From Variovorax sp. V93 (GTDB lineage Bacteria; Pseudomonadota; Gammaproteobacteria; Burkholderiales; Burkholderiaceae_C): a stretch of 64,000 nucleotides of DNA. Within the stretch, counting starts at the first letter, position 1. Each line of letters opens with the position of its first letter. Made by a program: the position numbers and the translations under genes. The stretch is taken from positions 3,472,001 through 3,536,000 of the forward strand of contig NZ_AP028669.1 of NCBI RefSeq assembly GCF_041154485.1, written 5' to 3'. This document shows, in pieces, positions 47,531-59,714 of this stretch. Below the pieces are notes generated by a model. That model searched no databases and was not told the DNA's origin. It saw only the letters and a program-made list of their open reading frames with translations.

Positions 47531-48634
47531 ATGATCTCCTTTCTGAAGCACCGTCTTCGCAGTTATGGCACCTCGCTCTTTGCGGCCGGCTGCGCACTGG
47601 TCGCGGGCTGTTCCAGCAACAGCGGATGCGAGGCGCGCTACGACGCATCGCCGCAGTTCAAGGGCTGCAGCTTCCAGAACCTGCCGAATCCGGACGTGCT
47701 GCCTTCGGCCAGCGGCTGGCGGATCTGGTCACGCTTCATCGTCGGCGACAAGGTGGGCACCGTGCCGGTCGATCCGATTCCGGTGCGCATGCTGGCCACC
47801 GCCGACCTGGAAGCGCTCGACCCCAAGGCCAACCACGTGGTGCGGCTCGGCCATTCGTCGCACCTGCTCAAGCTGCAGGGCAAGTACTGGCTGATCGATC
47901 CCGTGTTCAGCGAGCGCGCATCGCCGTTCACCTTTGTGGGCCCCAAGCGCTTCCACAAGCCGCCGCTCACGCTCGAGCAGTTGCCGCCGATCGAAGGCCT
48001 GATCCTCTCGCACGACCACTACGACCACCTCGACGTGGCCACCATCGAGTACCTCGCGCAGCGCGTGCAGCGCTACTTCGTGCCGCTGGGCGTGCGCGCG
48101 CGGCTGGTGGCGATGGGCGTGCCCGCGGAGCGGGTGACGGAGCTCGACTGGTGGCAAGGCGGCGAGCACGGCGGCGTGAAGCTCACCGCCACGCCGGCGC
48201 AGCACTTCTCGGGCCGCACGCTGACCGACCGCGACCGCACGCTGTGGGCTTCATGGGTGGTGCAAAGCGGCGGCCAGCGCATCTTCTACAGCGGCGACTC
48301 AGGCTACTTTGCGGGCTTCAAGCAGATCGGCGAACGCTTCGGCGGCTTCGACCTGGCGCTGATGGAAAACGGCGCCTACGACGCCTACTGGCCCGCCGTC
48401 CACATGACGCCCGAGCAGAGCGTGCAGGCCTTCGAGGACCTGCGCGGCAAGGTGCTCTATTCGGTGCACAACAGCACCTTCGACCTCGCCTTCCACACCT
48501 GGCACGATCCGCTGGACCGCATTGCCGACCTGTCGCAGGCAAAGAAGATCGAGCTGGCCACGCCGGTGATCGGCGAAGTCCTGACCGTAGGCAAGGCGCG
48601 CACCAACGAGCGCTGGTGGCAGGGCCTGCGCTAG
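47531..48634 (+). CDS. Metallo-beta-lactamase-fold lipoprotein (NAPE-PLD/UlaG-like)
   Basis: A 367-aa lipoprotein: signal peptide with lipobox LVAGC (Cys27), so it is anchored in the envelope. The metal site is SHDHYDH (His161, His163, Asp165, His166), with a later GDSGYFAGF Asp and VHNSTFDLAFH His. The overall pattern RLGHSSHLLKLQGKYWLIDPVFSERASP matches NAPE-hydrolysing phospholipase D-like MBL proteins. It is divergent from the hydrolase at 45740-47332, with 198 bp between that hold no gene. Confidence 0.87.
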   Translation: MISFLKHRLRSYGTSLFAAGCALVAGCSSNSGCEARYDASPQFKGCSFQNLPNPDVLPSASGWRIWSRFIVGDKVGTVPVDPIPVRMLATADLEALDPKANHVVRLGHSSHLLKLQGKYWLIDPVFSERASPFTFVGPKRFHKPPLTLEQLPPIEGLILSHDHYDHLDVATIEYLAQRVQRYFVPLGVRARLVAMGVPAERVTELDWWQGGEHGGVKLTATPAQHFSGRTLTDRDRTLWASWVVQSGGQRIFYSGDSGYFAGFKQIGERFGGFDLALMENGAYDAYWPAVHMTPEQSVQAFEDLRGKVLYSVHNSTFDLAFHTWHDPLDRIADLSQAKKIELATPVIGEVLTVGKARTNERWWQGLR

Positions 48635-48645
48635 GAAAACAGGCG

Positions 48646-48837
48646 CTAGCCGCGTTCCTTGCGCTCGCGCGCCCGGCGCTGCTGCCGGGTCTCGCTGGCC
48701 TGCGCCGCGATGCGGTCCTTCTCGCGCTTCTTGGCCCCGCGCTTCAGGCGCATGCGCCGGCCGAACCAGAAGCTGGCAAGGCCCGTGACCAGTGCAACGA
48801 CGAGGCCGATGACGCTGATGTCGATGCCTCCCATCAC
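48646..48837 (-). CDS. Small single-pass membrane protein, coupled to parC
   Basis: A 63-aa protein with one membrane helix ([20 protein letters not shown]) and a very basic cytoplasmic tail ([20 protein letters not shown]..., ending [13 protein letters not shown]). Its ATG overlaps the parC stop as ATGA, so it should be translated together with topoisomerase IV subunit A. The basic tail could bind DNA, RNA or phospholipid head groups. Function unknown. Confidence 0.7.
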   Translation of the reverse strand: MMGGIDISVIGLVVALVTGLASFWFGRRMRLKRGAKKREKDRIAAQASETRQQRRARERKERG

Positions 48838-51230
48838 AGCACCCGCACGATGCCCGTCGGCTTGAAGCCGAGGTCGGCCGCCTTGCCCTTGCGCGCACGG
48901 CTGCCGCGCGCATTGTTGAGCGTGCGGATTTCCAGGGTTTCATCGCGCTCCTTGCCGCCGCGGCCGATGCCTTCGATCTTCACGCTGCGCGTGTAGGCCG
49001 CGGCACCCGCCAGCGTGTCCTTGGCGTCGAGGTCGATCAGCGTGAGCCCGCGGCCGCCCTTGGGCAGGCTCTTGAGCTCGGCAATGTCGAAGGTCAGGAT
49101 GCGGCCGCCGGTCGAGGCGCAGGCCACGTGCGTGGCGGCCGGCATCGGCTCCGCGCCGCTCGCGCCGCCCACCAGCGACGGGCGGCAGAGCTGCTCGCCC
49201 TCGCCCACGTCGATGAAGGCCTTGCCGCCGCGCTGGCGCGACATCATGTTCTCGACGGTGGCGATGAAGCCGTAGCCGCCGGTGTTGGCCAGCAGCAGGC
49301 TGGCGCCTACCGGGCCCGCGAAGAAGTGAGTGACATGCGTGCCGGCATCGAGCTCGATCAGCGTGGTCACGGGCTGGCCGTCGCCGCGCGCGCCGGGCAG
49401 CGAGGCCACGGGCACGGTGTAGACGCGCACCGACTTGTCCTTGGCGGAGCCAAACACCAGCAGCGTGTCGACGCTGCGGCATTCGAAGGCGCCGTAGAGC
49501 GCGTCGCCGGACTTGAAGCTGTATTCGGGCGCCGCCGTGCCGTTGGCACCGTTCTTCTCGCTGGCCCAGCCCTTCTGCGCACGCACCCAGCCCTTCTGCG
49601 AGACGATCACGGTCACGGGCTCGTCGACCACCTTCAGTTCGGCCACGGCGCGCTTCTCGGCCTGGATCAGCGTGCGGCGCGGGTCCTCGAAGGTCTTGGC
49701 ATCGGCCTCGATTTCCTTCACCAGCAGGCGGCGCAGCGCCGCCGGGCTGCCGAGGATGTCTTCGAGCTTCTTCTGCTCGTCGCGCAGGCCCTTGAGCTCC
49801 TGTTCGATCTTGATGGCTTCGAGCCGCGCGAGCTGGCGCAGCCGGATTTCGAGGATGTCCTCGGCCTGGCGTTCGCTGAGGTTGAAGCGCGCGATGAGCG
49901 CGGCCTTCGGGTCTTCCGCCGCGCGGATGATCGCGATCACCTCGTCGATGTTCAGCAGCACCAGCTGCCGGCCCTCGAGGATGTGGATGCGGTCCTGCAC
50001 CTTGCCCAGCCGGTGCCGCGAGCGCTTCTCGACCGTGACCTCGCGGAACGCGATCCACTCGTTGAGCATCTGGCGCAGCGACTTCTGCGTGGGCTTGCCG
50101 TCGATGCCCACCATCGTGAGATTGATCGGCGACGAGGTCTCGAGCGAGGTCTGCGCGAGCAGCGTGGTAATGAACTCTTCCTGGCTGATGCGCGAGGTCT
50201 TGGGCTCGAACACCAGGCGCACCGCGGCGTCCTTGCTGGATTCGTCGCGCACCACGTCGAGCACCGAGAGCATCGCGGCCTTGAGCTGGGTCTGGTCGGC
50301 GGAGAGCGCCTTCTTGCCGGCCTTGACCTTCGGGTTGGTGATTTCCTCGATTTCCTCGAGCACCTTCTGCGTGCTGACGCCCGGCGGCAGCTCGTTGACC
50401 ACCAATTGCCACTGGCCGCGCGCGAGGTCCTCGATCTTCCAGCGCGCGCGCACCTTGAGCGAGCCGCGGCCGGTGCGGTAGGCGTCGGCGATGTCGGCCG
50501 GCCCGCTGATGATCTGCGCACCGCCCGGGTAGTCGGGGCCGGGCACGATCTGCAGCAGTTCCTCGTCGCTGAGCTTGCCGTTCGACTTGATCAGCGCCAC
50601 GCAGGCGTCGGCGATCTCGCGCAGGTTGTGGCTCGGGATCTCGGTGGCCAGGCCGACCGCGATACCGCTCGCGCCGTTGAGCAGCGTGAAAGGCAGGCGT
50701 GCGGGCAGCAGGCGCGGCTCTTCGGTGCTGCCGTCGTAGTTGGGGATGAAGTCGACCGTGCCTTCGTCGATCTCGTCGAGCAGCAGGCTGGTGATGCGGG
50801 CCAGGCGCGCTTCGGTGTAGCGCATGGCCGCGGCGCCGTCGCCGTCGCGGCTGCCGAAGTTGCCCTGGCCGTCGACCAGCGGATAGCGCTGCGAGAAGTC
50901 CTGCGCCATGCGCACCAGCGCGTCATAGGCGGCCTGGTCGCTGTGCGGGTGGAAGCGGCCGAGCACGTCGCCAACCACGCGCGCGCTCTTGACCGGCTTG
51001 GCGCCCACGGTGCCGTTGGCGCCGCCGAAGCCCAGGCCCATGCGCGACATCGAATACAGGATGCGCCGCTGCACCGGCTTCTGCCCGTCGGACACGTCGG
51101 GCAGCGCGCGGCCCTTGACCACGCTGAGCGCGTATTCGAGGTAGGCGGTCTGCGCGTAGTCGGCCAGCGTGAGGGTGGTGTCGCCGTCGGTGGGACCCTG
51201 GAGATCGAGCGGAGGTTGGGAGTCGTCCAT
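48834..51230 (-). CDS. parC: DNA topoisomerase IV subunit A
   Basis: A 798-aa type IIA topoisomerase subunit that cuts and rejoins DNA to unlink replicated chromosomes. The N terminus has [35 protein letters not shown] and [27 protein letters not shown]. The catalytic Tyr is in [10 protein letters not shown] (about 137). The coiled-coil tower region follows ([21 protein letters not shown]), then a shorter C-terminal beta-pinwheel than in GyrA, without a GyrA box. parE lies upstream in the same direction with two genes between. Confidence 0.96.
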   Translation of the reverse strand: MDDSQPPLDLQGPTDGDTTLTLADYAQTAYLEYALSVVKGRALPDVSDGQKPVQRRILYSMSRMGLGFGGANGTVGAKPVKSARVVGDVLGRFHPHSDQAAYDALVRMAQDFSQRYPLVDGQGNFGSRDGDGAAAMRYTEARLARITSLLLDEIDEGTVDFIPNYDGSTEEPRLLPARLPFTLLNGASGIAVGLATEIPSHNLREIADACVALIKSNGKLSDEELLQIVPGPDYPGGAQIISGPADIADAYRTGRGSLKVRARWKIEDLARGQWQLVVNELPPGVSTQKVLEEIEEITNPKVKAGKKALSADQTQLKAAMLSVLDVVRDESSKDAAVRLVFEPKTSRISQEEFITTLLAQTSLETSSPINLTMVGIDGKPTQKSLRQMLNEWIAFREVTVEKRSRHRLGKVQDRIHILEGRQLVLLNIDEVIAIIRAAEDPKAALIARFNLSERQAEDILEIRLRQLARLEAIKIEQELKGLRDEQKKLEDILGSPAALRRLLVKEIEADAKTFEDPRRTLIQAEKRAVAELKVVDEPVTVIVSQKGWVRAQKGWASEKNGANGTAAPEYSFKSGDALYGAFECRSVDTLLVFGSAKDKSVRVYTVPVASLPGARGDGQPVTTLIELDAGTHVTHFFAGPVGASLLLANTGGYGFIATVENMMSRQRGGKAFIDVGEGEQLCRPSLVGGASGAEPMPAATHVACASTGGRILTFDIAELKSLPKGGRGLTLIDLDAKDTLAGAAAYTRSVKIEGIGRGGKERDETLEIRTLNNARGSRARKGKAADLGFKPTGIVRVL

Positions 51231-51276
51231 GGAGAAGAGAGAAAGAGAAACGGTTTCGGGCCGTGCGCTTGCGCGC

Positions 51277-52416
51277 TCAGCCCAGTGTGAAAGCCTCGTG
51301 TACGGCGGACTGCACGGCGCCGCCGAGCACCGCGCCGCCGCCGGCCACGTAAATCCAGTCGCCGATCACCGCGGCGCCCACCGCATGGCGCGGCGTGGGC
51401 ATCGGCGCATGGCGCTGCCAGCTGTCGGCCACAGGATCGTAGCTTTCCATCTGGCCGAACACCTTGGCCTGCCGCGGCATGCCGCCCACCAGAAAGCCGC
51501 CTTCCCCGCCCATCGCGAAGAAGCGGCCGCGGTACACCACGAGGCCATGGCCCGAGCGCGCCGTGGGCAGCGGCGCACGCAGCTCCCAGGTGTCGCGCGC
51601 GGGCAGGTAGACGTGGTGCAGGTCGGTGTTGTATTCGAAGGTGTTGAAGCGCCCGCCGATCACGTGGATCTGGCCGCCGTGCGCCACGCAGCCCACGTGG
51701 TCGCGCGCGCCGGGCAGCGGCTTGGCGGAGGACCAGCGGTCGGCCTTGGGGTCGTAGACCTCGTGCCAGCCGACGCTCGCGCGTTCGGCGGCAGGCTCGG
51801 AGGCGCCGCCGATCAGGTGCAGCACGCCGCCTTGCATCACCGCGGCCGCGGCACCGCGCGGGCGTGGCAGCGGTGCGATGGCACTCCAGCGGTTGGCGGC
51901 GATCTCGTAGACGTAGGCGTTGGTGTCGGAGCGGCGGTTCTGCTCGACGAAGCCGCCCAGTGCGTAGACCCGGTCGCCATCGGCCGCCACCGCCACGTGG
52001 TTGGCGCCGCGCGGCAGCGGTGCGCCGTCGAGCCAGCGGTCGGCCTTGGGATCGTAGATGTGGTGGTAGTCGCGGTTGACCGCGCCCTCGCCATAGCCGC
52101 CGACCACGTGCATGCGCCCTTGCGCCGCGGTGGCCCAGGCCATCTCGCTGCGCGGAATGGGCAGCGCCGCGCGCGGCTCCCAGCGCCCCGCCGGGCCGGC
52201 CGGTGCGGCGCTGTCCGTGACGCGCTGGGCTTCCTGCTCGGGCGTCATGTGATGCGGAACGCCGCCCTGCAGCCGCGCGTAGGGCTCCTTCGACGAAGAC
52301 GCCGGCGGCAGCGTGTCATGCGTGGCCGCGTGCTGCGCGCGCGCGGCACCGGCCACCGCGCAGGCGGCAGTCGCAAGAACGAAGCTTCGGCGGTGCACGA
52401 AAAAGGGTTCCTTCAT
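51277..52416 (-). CDS. Exported kelch-repeat protein
   Basis: A 379-aa protein with a signal peptide that carries twin arginines ([20 protein letters not shown]), suggesting Tat export. The mature part has about six kelch repeats, each with a GG pair and spaced Tyr/Trp ([57 protein letters not shown]), which form a beta-propeller. Ligand unknown. It lies between parC and the lytic transglycosylase on the same strand, 46 bp and 25 bp away. Confidence 0.87.
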   Translation of the reverse strand: MKEPFFVHRRSFVLATAACAVAGAARAQHAATHDTLPPASSSKEPYARLQGGVPHHMTPEQEAQRVTDSAAPAGPAGRWEPRAALPIPRSEMAWATAAQGRMHVVGGYGEGAVNRDYHHIYDPKADRWLDGAPLPRGANHVAVAADGDRVYALGGFVEQNRRSDTNAYVYEIAANRWSAIAPLPRPRGAAAAVMQGGVLHLIGGASEPAAERASVGWHEVYDPKADRWSSAKPLPGARDHVGCVAHGGQIHVIGGRFNTFEYNTDLHHVYLPARDTWELRAPLPTARSGHGLVVYRGRFFAMGGEGGFLVGGMPRQAKVFGQMESYDPVADSWQRHAPMPTPRHAVGAAVIGDWIYVAGGGAVLGGAVQSAVHEAFTLG

Positions 52417-52441
52417 CGGCGAGCAAAGGCGGGGCGGGCCA

Positions 52442-53332
52442 TCAGGACACCGGCGTGTCCGAACCGCCGTCCGGCACCGTCGATGACTCGGGCGCATCGG
52501 GCATGGCCGGCATGGCGCCCGGCGAATCGGGCGGCATGTTGCCACGGCCCAGGGCGCCGCCCTTGGGCACCGTGAGCTCCATGCGGATGCGCCCCGGCGT
52601 CTTGCCGCCGCGCCCGCTGCCGCCTGCCACGGCCGACGATCCCGCCGCCGACGGCTTCAGGTAGGCATAGAGCTGCAGCACCGTCTGCACGTAGTTCTGC
52701 GTTTCCTTGTAGTTGGGAATCTTGTTGCCCGCGCGCTGTACCGCGCCTTCGCCTGCGTTGTAGGCAGCCAGCGCCAGTTCGATCTGGCCCGGGAACATCG
52801 CGATCAGGTCGCGCAGGTAGCGCGAGCCCGCGGCAATGTTGACGCGCGGATCGAACAGCTTTTTCTCGATGGTGCTGCGCTTGTCGGCCGCGACGCCATA
52901 GCGCTGCGCGGTGGCCGGCATGAGCTGCATGAGCCCCATCGCGCCCTTGGGCGAAACGGCCTGGGCATCGAAGCCCGATTCGGTGGCAATCAGCGCCTGC
53001 AGCAATTCGTAGTCGATCGAATGCTTGTTGGCCGCATCGCGCAGCGCGGCCTTGGCGGTCTTGTAGCTTGGCGAGGCTTCGAACAGCGCCAGCAGGGTCT
53101 GCGAGGCCTGCGGCACCTTTCCGTCGAGCTTGCGCCCGCCGCGCGCGAACGGCGCCAGGCCCTGCGCGGTGTCGAAGCTCTGGCCGCGGCGAAAGAAGAC
53201 CTGGTAGCGCTCGTCGATCTTTTCCGACGCGAAGTGCGCCACGCCCTTGCTGTCGATGTAGCCGTAGACGTCAGCGGCGTGCGCGAGCCCCTGCTGCGCG
53301 CACAGCAGCAGGGCCAGGAGCAACGGACGCAT
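52442..53332 (-). CDS. Lytic transglycosylase with N-terminal DUF4124-like region
   Basis: A 296-aa periplasmic enzyme: signal peptide LLLALLLCAQQGLAHAA, short DUF4124-like segment (VYGYIDSKGVAHFASEKID), then an SLT domain with catalytic Glu118 in IATESGFD, GAMGLMQLMPATAQRYGV and AAYNAGEGAV. It cleaves peptidoglycan to 1,6-anhydromuropeptides. A Pro/Gly-rich tail of about 60 residues follows. The ATG at 53332 gives the signal peptide; a GTG at 53350 is possible. It starts 26 bp after the parE stop. Confidence 0.9.
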   Translation of the reverse strand: MRPLLLALLLCAQQGLAHAADVYGYIDSKGVAHFASEKIDERYQVFFRRGQSFDTAQGLAPFARGGRKLDGKVPQASQTLLALFEASPSYKTAKAALRDAANKHSIDYELLQALIATESGFDAQAVSPKGAMGLMQLMPATAQRYGVAADKRSTIEKKLFDPRVNIAAGSRYLRDLIAMFPGQIELALAAYNAGEGAVQRAGNKIPNYKETQNYVQTVLQLYAYLKPSAAGSSAVAGGSGRGGKTPGRIRMELTVPKGGALGRGNMPPDSPGAMPAMPDAPESSTVPDGGSDTPVS

Positions 53333-53358
53333 GAGGTCTGGAATTTTCACGAGGGTGG

Positions 53359-55356
<1,998 letters not shown>

Positions 55357-55536
55357 GGGGGCGGATTGTAGTCAGTCGCCACCAAACAACTGGATACCCA
55401 TACAGGCACACTGCGCGTTCACGGCCGGGCCGCCGGCTTTGATGCGCGGCGCGCATCAAAGCCGGCGCCACAAATCATCAATGGCCTTGGCCGCCAGCGC
55501 GCCCGCCAAAGTACCCGAGTCGCTACATTCGACGGC

Positions 55537-56760
55537 ATGCAAGCCTCCTCTCCCACTCTCTCGGTCAAGCAGGTGCTGATCTGCGGCGCCATGATCGTCA
55601 CGCTTTCCATGGGCATCCGCCACGGCTTCGGCCTCTGGCTGCAGCCGATCACGCAGGCGCAGGACTGGAGCCGCCAGACCTTTTCGTTCGCGCTGGCCGT
55701 GCAGAACCTGTCGTGGGGCATCTTCGGCGTCTTCGCAGGCATGGTGGCCGATCGCTTCGGCGCCTTCCGGGTGCTTGTCGCCGGCACGGCGTTCTATGCG
55801 CTGGGCCTGCTGGGCATGGCGTATTCGCCCACGCCGCTGCTGTTCACGCTGAGCGCCGGCGTGCTGATCGGCGCGGCGCAGGCCGGCACCACCTATGCCG
55901 TCGTCTATGGCGTGATCGGGCGCCAGATTCCGGCCGAAAGGCGCTCCTGGGCCATGGGCGTGGCGGCGGCGGCCGGCTCCTTCGGGCAGTTCCTGCTGGC
56001 CCCGATCGAGGGGCTGCTCATCAGGCAGCTGGGCTGGCAGAGCGCGCTCGCGGCGGTGGCGATGCTGGCGCTGGTGATCGTGCCGCTGGCCTTCGGCCTG
56101 CGCGAGCCGCAGCGCGGCGCGCTCGCGGGGCACCGCGACCAGTCGGTGCTGCAGGCGGTGGGCGAGGCCTTCCGCTATCCGAGCTTCGGGCTGCTGATGG
56201 CGGGGTACTTCGTCTGCGGCTTCCAGCTCGCCTTCATCGGCATCCACATGCCGACCTACCTGCGCGACCAGCGCCTGCCGGCCGAGGTGGCGGGCTATGC
56301 ACTCGCGCTGATCGGGCTCTTCAACGTGTTCGGCACCTACACGGTCGGGCTGCTGGGCCAGAAGCTGGCCAAGCGCAAGATCCTGGCGGCCATCTACCTT
56401 GCGCGGGCGGTCTCGATCGCGCTGTTCCTGCTGGCGCCGATCTCGCCGCTCAGTGTGTACGTGTTCTCGGCGGCCATGGGCTTCCTGTGGCTGTCGACGG
56501 TGCCCGCCACCAACGCGATCATCGCGGGCATCTTCGGCGTGGCGCACCTGTCGATGCTCAGCGGCTTCGTGTTCCTGAGCCACCAGGTCGGCTCGTTCAT
56601 CGGCGTCTGGCTGGGCGGCTATCTGTACGACACCACGGGCAGCTACGACATCGTCTGGTACATCGCGATCGCGCTGGGCGTGTTCGCGGCGCTGATCAAC
56701 CTGCCGGTGAAGGAAAGCGCCATTGCGCGCGGCGGCCGGCCGGTCGCCGTGCCCGGCTGA
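55537..56760 (+). CDS. Major facilitator superfamily transporter
   Basis: A 407-aa inner-membrane protein with twelve predicted membrane segments. It has an early SMGIRHGFGLWLQPI segment, the loop 2-3 motif GMVADRFGAFRV, and a central cytoplasmic loop near 190-205 (REPQRGALAGHRDQSVLQAVGEAF). It resembles the monocarboxylate/oxalate-formate-type branch common in betaproteobacteria. Substrate not predictable. It is followed by a small membrane protein and a methyltransferase. Confidence 0.9.
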   Translation: MQASSPTLSVKQVLICGAMIVTLSMGIRHGFGLWLQPITQAQDWSRQTFSFALAVQNLSWGIFGVFAGMVADRFGAFRVLVAGTAFYALGLLGMAYSPTPLLFTLSAGVLIGAAQAGTTYAVVYGVIGRQIPAERRSWAMGVAAAAGSFGQFLLAPIEGLLIRQLGWQSALAAVAMLALVIVPLAFGLREPQRGALAGHRDQSVLQAVGEAFRYPSFGLLMAGYFVCGFQLAFIGIHMPTYLRDQRLPAEVAGYALALIGLFNVFGTYTVGLLGQKLAKRKILAAIYLARAVSIALFLLAPISPLSVYVFSAAMGFLWLSTVPATNAIIAGIFGVAHLSMLSGFVFLSHQVGSFIGVWLGGYLYDTTGSYDIVWYIAIALGVFAALINLPVKESAIARGGRPVAVPG

Positions 56761-56783
56761 TCCTGGCGAAGGACAATGGCCCC

Positions 56784-56924
56784 ATGATTCCGCAGATGCG
56801 CCACCGCCTCGTGCAGGCCGGCTGGCTGGCGGCCGCGTTGGCGGCGCTGGGCGGCGTCTTTGCGCTCTACGTGCACCCGGATTTCCTGGTGACGCTGGTC
56901 GACCAGGTCTGGTCCTGCTTCTGA
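56784..56924 (+). CDS. Small single-pass membrane protein
   Basis: A 46-aa protein (MIPQMRHRLVQAGWLAAALA...VWSCF) with one hydrophobic helix, LVQAGWLAAALAALGGVFAL, and a short C-terminal tail ending WSCF. Its stop shares one base with the next ATG (TGATG), so the methyltransferase is translationally coupled to it. I believe similar small proteins are found in this position in related genomes. Function unknown. Confidence 0.65.
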   Translation: MIPQMRHRLVQAGWLAAALAALGGVFALYVHPDFLVTLVDQVWSCF

Positions 56925-57502
56925 TGATTGCTATGAAAAATGCAGCACCTCCGCATGGCGGAACAGCGCCGTCGGAATGGATCGAGCGGTGGTCGCACCT
57001 GCTCGCCCCCGGGGCCGCCGTGCTCGACGTGGCCTGCGGCCACGGACGGCACATGCGGTGGTTCGCGGCGCGCGGGCATGCGGTGACGGGCGTGGACCGC
57101 TCGGTGGAAGCCGCCGAAGCCGCGGGCGCCTTCGGCCGCGTGCTGGCCGCCGACATCGAGGCCGGCCCCTGGCCGTTCGCGGGCCAGGCCTTCGGCGCGG
57201 TGGTCGTCACCAACTACCTGTGGCGCCCGCGCATGGCGGACATCGTGGCCGCGGTCGCGCCGGGCGGCGTGCTGCTGTATGAAACCTTCGCGGCCGGCAA
57301 CGAGACGGTCGGCAAGCCCTCGCGGCCCGACTTCCTGCTGCAGCCCGGCGAACTGCTGGCCGCATGCAAGGATTTGCGCGTGGTGGCCTACGAGGATGGC
57401 TTCCTTGCCGAACCGGCGCGCTTCGTGCAGCGCATCGCGGCCATCCGTGCCGGCGATGCCGGCGCGGGCCAGCCCCCACGCCATCTGCTGCAGGGAAACT
57501 GA
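56924..57502 (+). CDS. Class I SAM-dependent methyltransferase
   Basis: A 192-aa cytoplasmic protein with motif [16 protein letters not shown] (33-47), the acidic end of strand 2 ([15 protein letters not shown]) and motif [14 protein letters not shown]. This tellurite-resistance-like or UbiE-like group acts on small molecules. The substrate is unknown. The start could be the ATG at 56924 or the one at 56933. dapA follows after 79 bp. Confidence 0.85.
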   Translation: MIAMKNAAPPHGGTAPSEWIERWSHLLAPGAAVLDVACGHGRHMRWFAARGHAVTGVDRSVEAAEAAGAFGRVLAADIEAGPWPFAGQAFGAVVVTNYLWRPRMADIVAAVAPGGVLLYETFAAGNETVGKPSRPDFLLQPGELLAACKDLRVVAYEDGFLAEPARFVQRIAAIRAGDAGAGQPPRHLLQGN

Positions 57503-57581
57503 GCCCGCCGGGGCCGCCGTTTCCGGGGACGCCGGAGTAAGTAGAATCGGCGCTTTCGTCCACCCGACAGAGAGATTCCCC

Positions 57582-58472
57582 TTGGAGCAACTGACAGGCA
57601 GCATCGTCGCTCTTGCCACGCCGATGCACGACGACGGCAGTGTCGACTACCCCGCCCTGCGCCGGCTGATCGACTGGCACATCGACGAAGGCACCGATTG
57701 CCTTGGCGTGGTCGGCACCACCGGCGAATCGCCCACGGTCGACGTGGAAGAGCATTGCGAAATCATCCGCGTGGCGGTCGAGCAGGCCAAGGGCCGCGTG
57801 CCCGTGATGGCCGGCTGCGGCGCCAACTCGACCAAGGAAGCGATCGAGCTCGCCAAGTTCGCCAAGGGCGTGGGCGCCGATTCGCAGCTGCAGGTCGTGC
57901 CCTACTACAACAAGCCGACGCAGGAAGGCCAGTACCAGCACTTCAAGGCCATCGCCGAAGCCGTGGGCGACCTGCCCACCGTGCTGTACAACGTGCCCGG
58001 CCGCACCGTGGCCGATATGGCGCACGACACCGTGCTGCGCCTCGCGCAGGTGCCGGGCATCATCGGCATCAAGGAAGCCACCGGCAACATCGAGCGCGCG
58101 CAATGGCTCATCCGCGACCTGCCCAAGCACTTTGCCGTGTACTCGGGCGACGACCCGACCGCGGTGGCACTCATGCTCTGCGGCGGCCAGGGCAACATCA
58201 GCGTCACGGCCAACATCGCGCCGCGCAAGATGCACGAGCTGTGCGTCGCGGCCATCGCGGGCGACGTGCGGCGCGCCATGCAGATCCAGTTCGAGCTGAT
58301 GCCGCTGCACCGCCACCTGTTCGTCGAACCCAATCCGATCCCGCTCAAGTGGGCCATGTCCAGGCTCGGCCTGTGCGGCGGCGCATTGCGGCTGCCGCTC
58401 ACCGAGCTGGCGGAAACGAACCGGCCCGTGGTCGAGGCCGCCCTGCGCGCCACCGGCCTGCTCAAGGGCTGA
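57582..58472 (+). CDS. dapA: 4-hydroxy-tetrahydrodipicolinate synthase
   Basis: A 296-aa lyase of the lysine and meso-diaminopimelate pathway that condenses pyruvate with aspartate semialdehyde. GTTGES near 44-49, Tyr in YNVPGRT (about 137), Schiff-base Lys in GIKEATG (about 163) and [11 protein letters not shown] are all present. The start is TTG (TTG GAG CAA) behind AGAGAGA; no ATG fits before the first strand [10 protein letters not shown]. bamC follows, the same order as in enterobacteria. Confidence 0.95.
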   Translation: MEQLTGSIVALATPMHDDGSVDYPALRRLIDWHIDEGTDCLGVVGTTGESPTVDVEEHCEIIRVAVEQAKGRVPVMAGCGANSTKEAIELAKFAKGVGADSQLQVVPYYNKPTQEGQYQHFKAIAEAVGDLPTVLYNVPGRTVADMAHDTVLRLAQVPGIIGIKEATGNIERAQWLIRDLPKHFAVYSGDDPTAVALMLCGGQGNISVTANIAPRKMHELCVAAIAGDVRRAMQIQFELMPLHRHLFVEPNPIPLKWAMSRLGLCGGALRLPLTELAETNRPVVEAALRATGLLKG

Positions 58473-58614
58473 CCCGGCATTCTTCCCGACACCCCCGATC
58501 TCTTTTCCCCTTGCCGCATCGAGGTTACGCAACCTTTTGCCTGAACCGCGCTCAGAGAGTGCGGGCAAAGCGGCCCACAGATTGACCGAACCCATTCCAA
58601 CAAGGAAGACGACG

Positions 58615-59709
58615 TTGAAGAACCTTTCGCACATTTCGCGAGCTGCACTGCTGGCCACCCTCGTTGTCAGCCTCGCCGCCTGCTCCGTTCTCGAGAGCGA
58701 CAAGATCGACTACAAGAGCGCCGGCAAGGCCCCGACCCTCGAAGTCCCGCCCGACCTGTCGCAGCTCTCGCGCGAGAACCGCTACGCGGTGCCGGGCGGT
58801 GCGGTCACGGCCAACGCCTACCAGGCCGGTGCGGCCAACGCGCCGGGCATTCCCACCGCGGTGGCCAACATCGGCGACGTGCGCATGGAGCGCTCGGGCA
58901 CGCAGCGCTGGATCGTCATCAACCGCTCGCCCGACCAGCTCTGGGACCCGGTGAAGGACTTCTGGCAGGAAAGCGGCTTCCTCCTGACCACCGAGCAGCG
59001 CAACCTCGGCATCATGGAAACCGACTGGGCCGAGAACCGCGCCAAGCTGCCGCAGGACATCATCCGCGGCACGCTGGGCAAGCTGGTCGACTCGGTCTAC
59101 TCGACCGGCGAACTCGACCGCTTCCGCACGCGCCTGGAGCGCACGCCCACGGGCACCGAGATCTTCATCAGCCACCGCGGCATGCAGGAGGTCTACAACA
59201 ACAGCCGCCAGGACCAGACCGTGTGGCAGCCCCGCCCGAGCGACCCTGAACTCGAGACCGAGTTCCTGCGCCGCCTGATGGTCAAGCTCGGCGTGACGCA
59301 AGAGCAGTCGAAGATCCTGGCCGCCACCACCGCACCGTCCAAGACCGCCGCCGTCGCCAACGTGGGCGGCCAGCCGGTCGTGCAGATCAGCGAAGGCTTC
59401 GACCGCGCATGGCGCCGCGTGGGCCTGGCACTCGACCGCACCGGCTTCACCGTGGAAGACCGCGACCGCAGCGCCGGCATCTACTACGTGCGCTACGTGA
59501 CCCCGAACCCCGACAAGAAGGAGCCCGGCTTCTTCGGCAAGCTGTTCGGCAGCTCCGAGAAGAACGAAGCACCGATCAAGTTCCGTATCCTCGTGAAGGG
59601 CGGCCAGGGCGAGAGCACCACGGTCTCGGTGCTGAACGCGAACGGCGCGCCCGAAACCTCGGCCAACGCGCAGCGCATCGTCCAGGTCATCGCCGACGAC
59701 CTGAAGTAA
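58615..59709 (+). CDS. bamC: Outer membrane assembly lipoprotein BamC
   Basis: A 364-aa lipoprotein with signal and lipobox LAAC. The flexible lead with DKIDYKSAGKAPTLEVPPDLSQL is the BamC segment that binds BamD. Two helix-grip domains follow (RWIVINRSPDQLWDPVKDFWQESGF and ISEGFDRAWRRVGLALDRTGF). The start is TTG behind AAGGAAG. It belongs to the BAM complex that inserts outer-membrane beta-barrels. A weak 5-bp hairpin plus T-run at about 58522-58538 lies between dapA and this gene. Confidence 0.93.
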   Translation: MKNLSHISRAALLATLVVSLAACSVLESDKIDYKSAGKAPTLEVPPDLSQLSRENRYAVPGGAVTANAYQAGAANAPGIPTAVANIGDVRMERSGTQRWIVINRSPDQLWDPVKDFWQESGFLLTTEQRNLGIMETDWAENRAKLPQDIIRGTLGKLVDSVYSTGELDRFRTRLERTPTGTEIFISHRGMQEVYNNSRQDQTVWQPRPSDPELETEFLRRLMVKLGVTQEQSKILAATTAPSKTAAVANVGGQPVVQISEGFDRAWRRVGLALDRTGFTVEDRDRSAGIYYVRYVTPNPDKKEPGFFGKLFGSSEKNEAPIKFRILVKGGQGESTTVSVLNANGAPETSANAQRIVQVIADDLK

Positions 59710-59714
59710 GCCGC

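Noticed and set aside
51249..51260. GAAACGGTTTC before the parC start, similar to the PtxS operator.
   Set aside because: The two half-sites are one base too close, so the 14-bp palindrome is not formed, and no sugar gene is adjacent.
58522..58538. Possible intrinsic terminator after dapA (AGGTT, ACGC, AACCT, TTT).
   Set aside because: The stem has only five pairs and the T-run is three or four bases, and bamC usually shares transcription with dapA.
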